In this document: positions 36,001 through 46,905 of the stretch, piece after piece
Layout: every line of letters begins with the position of its first letter
Position numbering within the stretch: position 1 is the stretch's first letter
From: Ceratothoa steindachneri
Lineage: Eukaryota; Arthropoda; Malacostraca; Isopoda; Cymothoidae
Assembly: GCA_963969495.1 (NCBI GenBank)
Contig: OZ018330.1
Span: 51,109,848-51,173,847 of the forward strand
Length of the DNA stretch: 64,000 nucleotides
Direction: 5' to 3'
Position numbers and translations under genes: made by a program
Notes under the pieces: model-generated
The model's database searches: none
Seen by the model: only the letters and a program-made list of their open reading frames with translations
What the model was told of the DNA's origin: nothing

Positions 36001-38239
36001 AGACATCCCGTCAGGATAATTTGATTCCCCCCCTTTTTAACGTTCTTCAAGAGAACGCTTGGTTTCAACAATAACCTCCATTGTTCATCTAGAACATCCC
36101 CGATTTGCTGTCACAAAGATCGCTCGTACTTCCGAGCCCCACTTCGCTCTCACTCTTCGAAGACAATCCTTGCCCTTCGCTAAGGACAACCCCCCGAAGA
36201 ACCCTTCTGCTGGAAATCGCCAGTGGACCGAAGATTCCTTCGAACAACAACTTTGTAATTACGTAAGCTGAGCATTACCTTAAAATCATCTAACCTTTTG
36301 TCAACGCTACCTTGTGCTTTAAATGGTTTAGCAAACCATCCCCCCCTTTAATTTTTATTTGTTTACCTTTTTAAATCTCTCCAAATCTTAATCCTCGGAT
36401 TAGTCAGATATTCCCACGACCCTTTCCATTCTCCGTTTATGTAAACATTTTTTTCTGTGTTGTTGATAGTTTAATTAATAAAACTATTTTATTAATGATA
36501 GCCATATTATTATCCTTGAGCTCCGTTCCACTTCTTAAGCATATTGAAGATAAATAACCTCGGTCAATCAGATTACCACGCACTCGAAATATTAGAATAA
36601 TTCCCTCAACGAATAGTTATTTATGGTATATCGTCGAGAGCCTATTCTACGACACCTCCTGTTATCATTTATGTATGGTAGGAGAGACCCCTCCTCCCGC
36701 CGGTTAAAGAGCTGTCTTGGGACACCCCCTAAAGCAACAAGGGAGGACGAGGCCACAGTTGGAGGCGGCTCTCTCCCCCACTCGTGGTCATGTTTAAAAT
36801 TTAAAAAAAAAGAGTAAACTAAAAATGCATGGAAGGATACTATGGCCTCCCCCAATGCCTTGGAGGGTGACCAGCCACTCGAGCGGGTGCAGCTAAAGGG
36901 CCCCGGAATGCATCTGGCTATCAGTATCTCTCTAAATAGCAAGAAAAGAAGGAAAGTTAGAGTAGGATGGGTCATGAGGATGCATAGGAAGAGAGGTACA
37001 CTAAGAATTAGGGTGGGTGATCATCTATCTACCTTACTCCCGGGGGCGCTGCGGTTGGAATGCGGTGCTGCCTCAGGGGGTCCCAAAGGTAATTCCAAAC
37101 AGGGTACCCCCCCTTGCGGGGAAAAGGCTAGAGAAGAGGACAGTCTTAGACAAAGGTGTATAAAGGGAACCAACAAGCTTCCCCAGTCATGACCAAACCT
37201 TCCTCGGGGGTTATTGGGGTCGATTGTTTCCATTTAGACAGAATGCCCGGGGGAGGAGGGGGCGCCCCTCCAGGTACCAGGTGCAACGGTCTCCACAGGA
37301 AAGGGATAGCGGGTGGACGGCATCCATAGTATAGAGAGTCGCTCTGGGTGGATCTCGAGGAAGAGCTGGTAACGAGGAGGCCTCTTTACCGGAACCAGAA
37401 GGTGATGAGAGGGGAGCCCCCCCCCCCACACACACATTAGTAATAATAGTCCTGCCCTCTATCTTTTTACCCCCCTTACTGAAGCAAAATGAGAGGAGAG
37501 TCCCTGTTATAGGCGGCTCAACTATTTGTATACCTTAATTTTAAGTTTGAAAACAAAACAAAACACTTCAAAGACATGGATGGTTAATGACCAGTAAGGA
37601 GAAATCTGAACTATATCTCGCATCGAACCGCCCCTACGTATCCCATTGAAGATTTTGGAATCGTTCAAGGGCTCCAACCACAGGTTCGTTCAAGAGGGAT
37701 GACCTGTGCGTAAGACACACCGAGCGGAAGTTGGCTAGCGGTCGCTCACACCCCGTCGAAGGCGGCAACTCCCATCTGTCAAGCCAGAATGGCAGAGGCG
37801 ACAGAGTGGCGGCCTTTACCAAGTCGTACTACTCGTGACTCGACGACCATGATCTGAAGATCTATCACGTGAGTCTCAGAACCTTTTAGTTGGCAGGGCA
37901 GCCAACAAGGCATTAAAGTTAACCCGCCATAACCAAGGTCACAAGGGGGTGGTCGGTCAAGTACACGAAGGGGCAACAATTTAAGACAATTGACTATACT
38001 ACTGAGTTAACCACCAGTCTTGACCTTCCTTAACATAACATAATTTCACGGATGTCAAAAGCCACAAGGGCCTATCAAAGGTCATCCGCATCCGTCAAAG
38101 CCCACCCACAAAAAGCACCATCACCAGGGGAAGACAAAATCAAAGTCCCCCACATTATAATATAACAGATGACAAAAGCCACAAGGGCTCATCATAGGTC
38201 ATCCGAGTCAAACGGTCTCTTTTTTTAAGGCACCCAAAC
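36001..38239. other. No gene seen; GC-rich repeat-like blocks and two direct repeats
   Basis: GC-rich blocks at 36640-36790 and 37030-37440 resemble one another in phrases only. The part around 37275-37300 (CCAGGTGCAACGGTCT) matches 39953-39970 (ACAGGTGCAACAGTCT). A direct repeat with AAAGCCACAAGGGC lies at 38058-38100 and 38170-38212. Poly-C run at 37420-37429. Confidence 0.4.
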
Positions 38240-39220
38240 TCCCAGGAAAACTACATCCAGAGGATTGCGTCCAGAAACAAGGGCATCACCAATCAAGGCT
38301 TGTCAAGAACTAAATCATGCAGCTAGAGATATATACAAACAATATTAATATATACAAAACTTAGGAACCATCACAACCTTCCCTCCACATAAACTCATCC
38401 AACCTTCTCTTAAATACATTTAAATTTGGACTACCTACTACCCTCCGCGGCAATTTGTTCCAGAAGTATACCACTCTATTGGTGAAAAAAATATTTTCAA
38501 GTGGTGACCTCAAGTCCGATTTCCATCATCTAACTCAAAAAACTTGCTAACATCCAATTTATCTATCCCAGAAAAAAAATTTAAAGAGCTCAATCATATC
38601 CCCTCTCACACACCTGCTTTCGAACGAGAACATATTTAATACCCTCAGTCTATCTATATATTCAAGGTGCCTCAGGAAAGGAATAATCTTTGTTGCCCTC
38701 CGTTGCACTGACTCGAGAAGGTTAATATCGTGTCTAAAATGTGGGGACCATGCCTGTATGCAGTACTCTAGATGTGGCCCAACATAAGAGTTATAGAGTT
38801 TAAGAATAACCTCCTTACTTTTGTAACTGACATTTCTCTTAATGAAACCCAGCACTCTATTTGCCCTATTTCTTGCTTCAATACACTGCTTAGAAAACCT
38901 TAATGACTTATCTATTACTACTCCTAGATCTTTCTCATCCTCTACTGAGCTCAGCCAATGCCCATCCATTTCATAGTTAAATTCTCTATTATATTTTCCC
39001 ATGTTAATAACTTTGAACTTATCAAGGTTGAAAGTCATTTGCTACTTATGTGTCCAGGATAAAAATTTATTTAAATCCCCCTGCACTTTAAAATTATCAT
39101 CAATATCTTTAACTACAGCTGCTAATTTGGTATCATCCGCAAAAATTGACACTTTATTATTAACTGCCTCCCCAAGATCGTTTATATAGATGACAAATAA
39201 TAATGGACGGAGAACGGGTA
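38240..39220 (-). mobile_element. CR1-clade LINE fragment, copy 3, distinct subfamily
   Basis: Reading leftward: RPLLFVIYINDLGEAV, SIFADDTKLAAVV (intact catalytic FADD), a stop before QMTFNLDKFKVINMGK, EKDLGVVIDKSLRFSKQCIE, VLGFIKRNVSYKSKEVIL, LYNSYVGPHLEYCIQAWSP, LLESVQRRATKI and FSFESRCVRGDMIELFKF, then a frame change and NRVVYFWNKLPRRVV with LNVFKRRLDEFM, the CR1 C-terminus. It is 5'-truncated at about 39220 inside the RT palm. It is clearly more diverged from copies 1 and 2 than they are from each other. The longest open part is 38559-39038. Confidence 0.88.
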
Positions 39221-41629
39221 TATGGACATGTTAACTGTCCTATGGCTGCTTATTCCGCAGCCGACATCTCCGTGCTCACTGAGGAGGAGGGGGGCGCTCT
39301 CCCTTGTGAGGCCTCGCGGAAACAGGACTCGGAGGGGGGTATTGACGCTGACGGCTTCAAGGTCCCTTTCTCTCGCCTCGAGTCCTTAGGTTGGCGGGGA
39401 AAAGGGGAAACTCCGCCCTAGAGATCGAGAAAAAGATGGCAAAGGAGGGAAACCCCTTTGCCGGGGGGAGACAAACCCACTTCACCGTTAAGATTGTGAT
39501 GTACTGAATTACATTATCGGGGGCCCACCTCCCCTCCCCCGGGGTGAAAATGCTAACACTCGCCCCGGAGGGGGAGGGCATAGGGTGCTGCAATGGGCAT
39601 TATTAAGGACCCCTTTCCCGCGTGGAGGCCAAACGTGCCGCGTCATAACGCGCCAACAGGTGTCAACAAAATGACAAGATTTGGCCGGGGTGATGGGATC
39701 CAGGCGTATTAACACCTACCCCAAGAAGGAGGGGGGGGGCGCATTCTTGACTCCGTCCAAGAATGAATGGACGATGGCTGATCGGAGACTAGCCTGCAAA
39801 AATTAGTCGCCGACCAAGAAAAATACGCGAGGTCTGAAAATTGACGAAACAAAGTATGTCTACAAGAAATAAAGTCAAGGGAGTTTCAATCTAGTTTGTA
39901 ACCACTGGGGACAGTGGCGCCGGGTGGGGGAAGCGCCCTGCTCCTTCAAGTGACAGGTGCAACAGTCTACCCCACCCTCCCTTACAGGGGGCGTTAATCA
40001 AAATATCTAAGAATGAATAGAATCAAATTTATTCCTACCAGAATTATCTGGAATAAAGAATTTCAACGCAGGATTTTGCAAATTGGAAATAAAATTTAAG
40101 AAAAAAGATTAAATTAAAACTTAATACCTGATTTCTTCAACAACAATAATAATAATAAACTAAGAAGCAAAAACAGCCAGAGCATTCCTGGTGAAGTTAG
40201 GGGAGGTGAAAATGTGTCGGTTCTACATACCCTCTGAGTAGCCTAAACTGGAGGCACTTGAGGGTACTCCGGTTTCAAATGGGGTACAACTCTTTTGAAC
40301 CAGCCCCGGCCACGAAATCAGGTCCCCTTGATGGGGAGAGCAAACAAACAAACTTCGACTAAAGGTCGGGCTGCGCACTTTAAAAGCTCGAGGGATAAAT
40401 TGAGCTAAGAAGACCCACTCGAGGCCGGTACAAGAAAGGAAAAGTAGGGAGAAATGATCAGAGGGAAAAATGGGGGGAATGAAAAATGGCGTTTGTACGG
40501 GGCTAACTTCCTACTTGTGCAGGAAAAGGGGCAAAGATGAATCAGTCTTAATGAATTTAGAAAGGAAATGAGAATCAAATCTTGGCTTGAAAACTAAAGT
40601 GCATTTTGAGAAAATATATTATTCCTTTTCAAGTTATGCGCTATTTGCGGAAGAATTTCTAAATACTCGTACTATTGCAAAGAATTGAATGATATTTCTC
40701 AGGTATATTTTGAGTCGTTGCACTCATCTTTGCAATTACATTATAATAGATGCCCGGTGAAAAATGTTCGACTAGAAAGAGAGAGATCTGTTCAGCAAGA
40801 GCACCAGCCACCAATAAAATGCCTCAAATTGTGGCGGTGATGCCTAACCCGAAACGTGGCTGGCCGTGTAGGCGCCTGTGAAGACTACAGCTGCCAAACT
40901 TCCACAAAAAGCCAAACTAAATTGTCGCCGGACCTACCTTGTTTCGAGGTGGGGAAATGGCGCCAAACGTTAGTTACTGTTAACTATAAAATAATTATAA
41001 ACTCAGAGAAATAAGATCCACTACCCACAAGATCCATTTATGGTAAAAATTAAACAGCTCATTGCGAGGAAAGGTTGAAGGGGGCGAGAAATCAAACACC
41101 ATTTCGTCACGGGGGACGCGGAAACAGGTCGAACGGGAACCGTGGGATCTCCAAAGCAGACGTAATTTAAGCCTACCTTGTCTGATATTTAAACCTAAAG
41201 TTTCAAGTCGATATAATTGAGTTACATTACACTATATACACAAAGGTAGGCCAAGTTCAAACGATGCGAATATATGTATATAAGCTCACCAGACAAAATA
41301 TTAGTCACCTTAGGCAGCCGAGAGGGGTAGCTTAGTTTACGTCGAAACATTATTTAGGCTTTATTTTGTCTTGCGGAAGGCGTGAAGATCTGTAGATAGC
41401 AAATCAGCTCTACTTAAAATAGAACTGATTAGTTATTTACTAATAGATTTAGATTAGTCGACAAGAATGAATCACTATTTAATATCAATTAATATTGAAG
41501 ATCTGACTGTATAAGAAATGGATTGTATGTTTAATTGTTTATATACGTGAAATAAAGGCCTGCTCAGGGCTCAGGCGTCATTTAGAATCTAGAGCTGATG
41601 CAATTCGAAGATGTTAGAGCTTTGTTCAG
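39221..41629. other. No gene seen
   Basis: 39230-39720 and 39900-39990 are GC-rich repeat-like blocks; the remainder is AT-rich without coding similarity. Confidence 0.45.
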
Positions 41630-43222
41630 CAGCGCTGCCGAAGTTGGTACATTCGTATAAATTTGGTACCTTTTTGCCGTAAAGAAACACTTCAAATACT
41701 ATGCTTCGTACAAATTTAGTACCTTTTTGGTGCAAAGAAACACTCTTTGATACCATTTTACTTTTGTTTTATGTTTTAATTAGATATGGTACGATTTTAC
41801 CAATTTTGTTACGTTTTCAGAGTAGGTTTTGGTACTATTGCTAAAATTCTTTCGGCAGCGGGCAGCCCTGTTGCACGGTTGACAGATAGGCTTTTTGACG
41901 CCATATTCCCTAAAACTAGCGGTTTTTCAGTTTGCTTGGCGTCAGAGAATTTATTTGGCTTTTTCATGGCTTTTTTTTACATGCTAAAATTATATACACG
42001 AAAATTATATATTATCTTTTCTAAAAATATTTTTTTAGCAGTTACATCGAATGTGGAAATATTTTTCTACCAAAAAGGCTACACAGCAAAACCAGTGTGT
42101 GCGCTCATGCGATTTATAGTTATAGGCTATAACTCCTAGCATAGAGCAAATATAGGCCTAACACATCTGGAAGTGTACTTTCTAAGTTTCTATACAATGA
42201 CACCGTGTGCTTTTATAATTTATTAGCTCTACCCATAGCCATGTCTTCAAAGAAATGGAAAGCTTTTTTATGATAGCAATCGTATATACAATTATGATTG
42301 GGAAAAAACATATGTATGGTGCAAAAAGGCTGAAGATGGATCAGAAGCAGCATTTTTTAAACTTAGCCACTGCACTATTATACCAAGAATTAGTAACCTC
42401 TCAACTCATGAAAAAAATAAATATTCATCGAGTTGATCTGTGTATCAAATTCTTAACCAAATGTAATAAGTTCCTACAGCAGAACAATAGTACTGAGTCT
42501 CATCTAGAAATAAAAAAAAAATGTCAAAGATGTTTATGCTAGAAGAAGCTCTAAGTCAAGTTACATATAGACTTCCCTCAGCGAGAGATAAATTTCGAGA
42601 TTTATCCAAAATTGAGGCCAATGATAATTTGAAATCAACTTTCAAAGGTCATGTTTTCAGAGTTGCCTTTTTTACACCTCGCAGGAAATAATATAAGCAT
42701 TATTGAAGAACAATACAGGAAAATGCCTTATTTTGATTGGAAAGAAGAAGCCCCATTTAATAAAGATGGACTCCTTACAGACGGTGAATAGTTTTAGATT
42801 GGTGTACTTCAACATCAGGCATTTAAAGAGCTTGCTAACCTTGCACTTGTTTAATAACTAGAGTTAGTAATGCCATAGTTCAGAGGATATTTTATTGTAT
42901 CCTCAGTTAAAACAAAAGCAAAAAAACACAATGTAGCTGAATTTTCTTGATGTTATTGTCAGAATCAGGGCAGAACTATTGCTTTCAAACAAAAGTTGTA
43001 AGGATTTCATTCTATCTTCAAAAATGTTAAAGGACTTCACATCTGACAAGATTTACGCTGTAGGTTCCACTTGTTCCAGTGTGAATGACACTGATGAAAT
43101 GGATGTGGTGCTTTTTATGTGATGTAAGTATGAAAAATATATTCTAAATTTGTTTGGCTTTTTTACAGTATTATTTGGTTTTAAATAAAAAGATTAATCT
43201 GGCAACCCTGCCGGCTGCCCTG
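41630..43222 (+). mobile_element. Probable hAT element with 8-bp target-site duplication
   Basis: Flanked by TTGTTCAG on both sides (41622-41629 and 43223-43230). Termini: left CAGCGCTGCCG; right, inverted, CAGGGCAGCCG (9 of 11 match), fitting the CAGNG start of hAT inverted repeats. A zinc-finger-like N-terminus lies at 42241-42430. Inside the left part, a repeat containing GGTACCTTTTT and AAAGAAACACT occurs at about 41661-41695 and 41707-41742. An internal phrase at 41866-41886 imitates the right end and its flank (CAGCCCTGTTG...GGTTGAC), so a smaller end may be nested. The transposase core is not readable; the element is old. Confidence 0.65.
42241..42430 (+). pseudogene. Zinc-finger-like N-terminus of a transposase, frameshifted
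   Basis: From ATG at 42241: MSSKKWKAF, then with one extra T near 42266 YDSNRIYNYDWEKTYVWCKK, EDGSEAAF and HCTIIPRISNLSTHEKNKY. The spacing C..(H)..H resembles the BED/hAT-type finger that opens many arthropod hAT-like proteins (W at DWEK.Y.W, then C..C, then L..H...K.H). The first Cys of the finger appears as Leu-Ser context, so zinc binding is probably lost. Sequence downstream to 43130 contains short open pieces (SKMLKDFTSDKIYAVGSTCS) that I cannot place. Confidence 0.45.
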
Positions 43223-43480
43223 TTGTTCAGTTGACTAACGGCCACCGTAGATATGTTATGCTGTGCGGGCTTCCTACTCCCAGCCTATGTTAAATGTTGA
43301 GTAATATCATAATAGCTTAATATTAATAGTATTTAATACATTATCGAATTAGTCTGATTTGAATTACAATTTCCACATAAACTGTGCATTATTCGCTATC
43401 AAAGAGCTAAATTAAATTAACTTGGTTGTGACGACTGACGATACCAATCATAAGGCACTATATCAGAAGATTAGTTGTTA

Positions 43481-44040
43481 GCAGATTAAGTTGTTTTTTT
43501 TTACCACATCTATTGTTGATATCTTCATTCTCTTCAGGTGATTCGCTAAACTCTTTAAAAAAGATAGTAATCTGATGAGGCTAAGTCGGGTGAATATTGG
43601 CGGGTAACTCATTACAGTAAACCCTCGATATAACGAACTATATGGGGCGGGGGAAGGGGCATTCGTTAAAGCCGAAAGTTCATTAAAAGCGATGGAAATA
43701 ACGATGGTTCGTTCGTTAATCTGTATACGTAAATATTATATAAAGACTATTGCATGGATATGTATTACGTATGTAATTACTAATAAAGTTAAGTGGACTA
43801 CATCGGATTTAACGAACTTCGGTTCGTTAAACCTGATGGATTTGGGCCAGGAAATTTGGTTCGTTATATCCGAAATTCGTTATATTGAGGATTTACTGTA
43901 GTTGCCAATCGAAATTGTTAAGCTTTTGTATGAAATCTCTTGCGATATGAGGTCGCGCGTTGTCTTGGTGAGGATTACTTCAATTGATCAATGCTGGCCT
44001 TTTTCTTTTCTTCAACTGCTGCTTGTAAAAGCTAGGGGTC
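43481..44040 (-). pseudogene. Mariner transposase catalytic core remnant, split by a MITE
   Basis: On the minus strand: FYKQQLKKRKRPALIN (about 44035-43985), HQDNARPHIARDFIQKLNNF then DWQL up to the TA at 43900-43899, and on the other side of the MITE, YPP with a one-base frame change, YSPDLASSDYYLF (about 43600-43560), then KSLANHLKRMKISTIDVVK in other frames. If the MITE and one TA are ignored, 34 residues separate the Asp of HQD from the Asp of SSD: the DD34D hallmark of mariner. The N-terminal region was not recognised to the right of 44040. It is a different copy from the mariner at 6.5 kb. Confidence 0.85.
43615..43898. mobile_element. Pogo/Tigger-like MITE (284 bp)
   Basis: Left end CAGTAAACCCTCGATATAAC; right end, inverted, CAGTAAATCCTCAATATAAC; both followed by GAA. 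The TIR is about 23 bp and is flanked by TA on both sides (43613-43614 and 43899-43900). CAGT...ACTG ends with a TA duplication and CCTC...TAACGAA wording are typical of pogo/Tigger elements of Tc1/mariner. GTTCGTTAA words recur inside as further inverted pairs. No ORF. Inserted into the mariner remnant. Confidence 0.88.
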
Positions 44041-46499
44041 GGTAACCTTATTATGCATAAAGGCCAGGGCCCATGTCTGTGGACGGATGATGGGACACAT
44101 TTATCGCCATAATTAATAAACAGATGTAATAATAATACATACTAAAATTTGCCTTGCATTTATATATTTAAGCAATATCATCTCTAATGAACATAAGTTA
44201 GTTTGAGAAACTGGTATTGAATCTACCCTCCCTTCTCGCTGTTTGTGCATGACAACAGTTAGTGTAACATTCTTTTTGCTCGACATGCTTGAAGAGGCCA
44301 CCCAGAGTTTCCTAGGTAAAGTAATGAGTAATAAGAGACCGTTTATTGAAAGGAAATAGTAAAATAAATAGCAGACAATAACTCAGTCGCTTGAGTGTGC
44401 ACTCTTGTTGACCTGACTACAAAGTTAATGGAATGATTTACGATCTTGTGAGCAAAACTATGTTTGAATATTTTGGTTATGCTCACAATTTGTCACTGTA
44501 AATTTTTGATCCTGGTAGCACAGCCTTTTGAATAATGGGTGTAAGGGAAAGGGGACGCCAAGAAGAATACCCCCTTCTTTTGTTTCTTGAATTCCCTGTC
44601 TTCTAACACTCCACGTGGAGTAAAAAGTTCTGTATTGAAGGATAAAAATAAAAGAAGAAATAATTTGAATATCAGTTAAGCTGAACGCTAAAAGCTTTCA
44701 CCTCGCCGATGAAATGCTAATCTCTGTAGTCGGGAAAAGGTGAGCCGAAAGTTCCCGCCCACATCGTTGGAGACAATTAAGACCGGGGTCGGTCAACAAA
44801 AGCTAATCCCTCTCGGCGCCGGAAGCTTTCTTTCAGACGTCTGTGCCTTACAGTAAAAGAGCACCATAAAAATGGCCGTCATATAAATACCCTGGATTTT
44901 TCAAAGATCGGGAGATTGAGTTTGAGATCTCGTCGCATTCAGTTCAGATCGTGTATCTGCTTCCTCCAAGTCCCTGGTATTCGCGTATAACATCGAGGTT
45001 GGATCTCACCAGGCAGATCCATCTCTTTTGTGAAGGCTTACTCTGTTTAGAGCAAAGCCTCGAATCGTTTTGTCCCCGAAGGACTGGCCGGGATTCTTCT
45101 CGTCTCATCAGAACCCCACCTCCCCTCAAGGATTTCCAGTTTTTCATGTGAGATTTCGTGCCGAACCGCGTCAGTCTCGATTATTGGAGGTTGCACTTCT
45201 CTGGAACAGAGGTGCCTTCGTCCGTCTTCAAGGACGATCGTGAACTCGTCTTCTGCCCCCCCCCCTCCCCTTCATCCTCGTCACCATCAGGATATTCGGC
45301 CGAAAATCACGACCATCATTTTCCGTCCATTCCCCCGCGCCGACTCGCTAAAGGAGTCCCCCTTCCTCGAGGACTCCCTTTAAGGTAAAACGATTGCATC
45401 TCCAGTTAATCGACCCGCTTTCCGACTATTAAATATTCCTTCTGTATAACTGATTTATAGTATCCCATTTAAAAGCTAAATAACAAGTAATTAATGTTAC
45501 CCAATTGCTAATTTTCTATAGTCTGTCAGTATAATCCTTATTTACATTTCCTATATTTCCCATATGTATATATATGTTAAATAGTGACTTATTAAAAATT
45601 ATATTTTTGGTTTTCACTCTTTAAATATATCCTTGAACTGCAACTTGGTAAACTCATTAAACGCTATCGGGCACTGTATTAAAATCGCACACTTATATCT
45701 CGTAATCAACGGATTGCATTTACGAGGTGAATGTACTTGTACGTAGCGAAGGACGTGTACGTACATTAAAGGATATATGTGCAACTATATATATATATTC
45801 TCGTGTGTTTTATCTCTCCTCCCAACCAATAGATACATATATGTCGAGTGACCTATTCCTCGACAATGGGTAAGAATTTTTCTTCGCTTCAGTTTTCCAC
45901 AATTTCCATAAAGCCTAAGCCAGGTTATTGCAGAGTAGTTTCCTGGTCAAAAGGAATCGCAGGCGTTTTACTGAGATTAGTGTTCTCGTTGTTTTGATGG
46001 TTTTATTTTTTCAAGCTTTTGTGTACTCTGTAGTTGTTGTATCTGTTTTTCTTGTTTTGTGATGGTAGTACATGTTTGTTAGCAGAGCTGAGCGTTGCGG
46101 CAACGAGTTGCGACTTTGCTGCACTATGAATTTCGAAGTCAAAAGTCGCAAACGTTTTGAAAAAGTCAGACTAACCAAAGTCGTACGGCCAATTTTCCGT
46201 AACTTGGAACAGGAACAAAGACGACCTTTTTGAAAGAAATTGCCGCGGCTGTTTTATATGTGTTTTTTTGCCTCATAAAAGCATGTTTCTTTTATCGCGC
46301 TAAAGTTTACTTTGTAATTTACCGGAATCGTACCGGAAAAAAAAAGTCGCAAGTCGCACTGGGTGTGTGTGGAATGGGGGGGGGGGGGGCGAATAGAGTC
46401 GCAAAGTCGCAGTCGCACCAGATTCGGCGGCAAAGGCAAGGTCGTACTTATATAAAATTAAAGTCGCGCCCAACTATGTTTGCTAGTGTGTTTTGTTTT
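44041..46499. other. No gene seen; promoter-like and low-complexity stretches
   Basis: TATAAATA at 44883-44890 with a TCAGT initiator-like word about 50 bases on (near 44940), then 400 bp of pyrimidine-rich, stop-interrupted sequence; it could be an LTR leader, but no matching second LTR was found. At 46090-46460 AAGTCGCA words recur (about ten times). A poly-G run at 46376-46389. Confidence 0.4.
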
Positions 46500-46905
46500 T
46501 GTTTTATGTAGATTCTAGTAGTTTTTTGTGGCATTCAAGCCTTTGTAGGTTTTATATTTTCTCTCGTTGACTGTAATTGTTTATGATTTGGCGTTGTTCT
46601 TATTGACAGATTCTTTGTCCGTTGGATTGTCTTTCGTTGCTTCATAGGCGTGGTCTTAGGTGTAGATAGGTTCTTCCTGTCTTTCAGTCTGTTCTTTACT
46701 GCTAGTAAAGTTTCTCGTCCTTCTGTATCTGTTCTCCAGCGGAATGTCTATGTGTCTTTGTCTGCTTTCGTCCGTCATGCATCCCGAGTCTTTCTCCCAG
46801 ATTTTACGGGCTCTTGTTTGAAGCTCGACGTTAATCGGTGAGAGTTGGATCTCTTGGTGTAGGTCCCTCTGCCTCCTCCTAACGTTGGTAATTAGGAGTA
46901 CCGCT

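Noticed and set aside
44880..45800. TATAAATA plus initiator-like word followed by an untranslated leader, as in an LTR retrotransposon
   Set aside because: No second LTR, primer-binding site, polypurine tract or gag-pol coding was found in the window.
46090..46460. Regularly recurring AAGTCGCA words, considered as a CRISPR-like or regulatory array
   Set aside because: Spacing is irregular, the words overlap, and the context is animal DNA; it looks like a decayed simple repeat.
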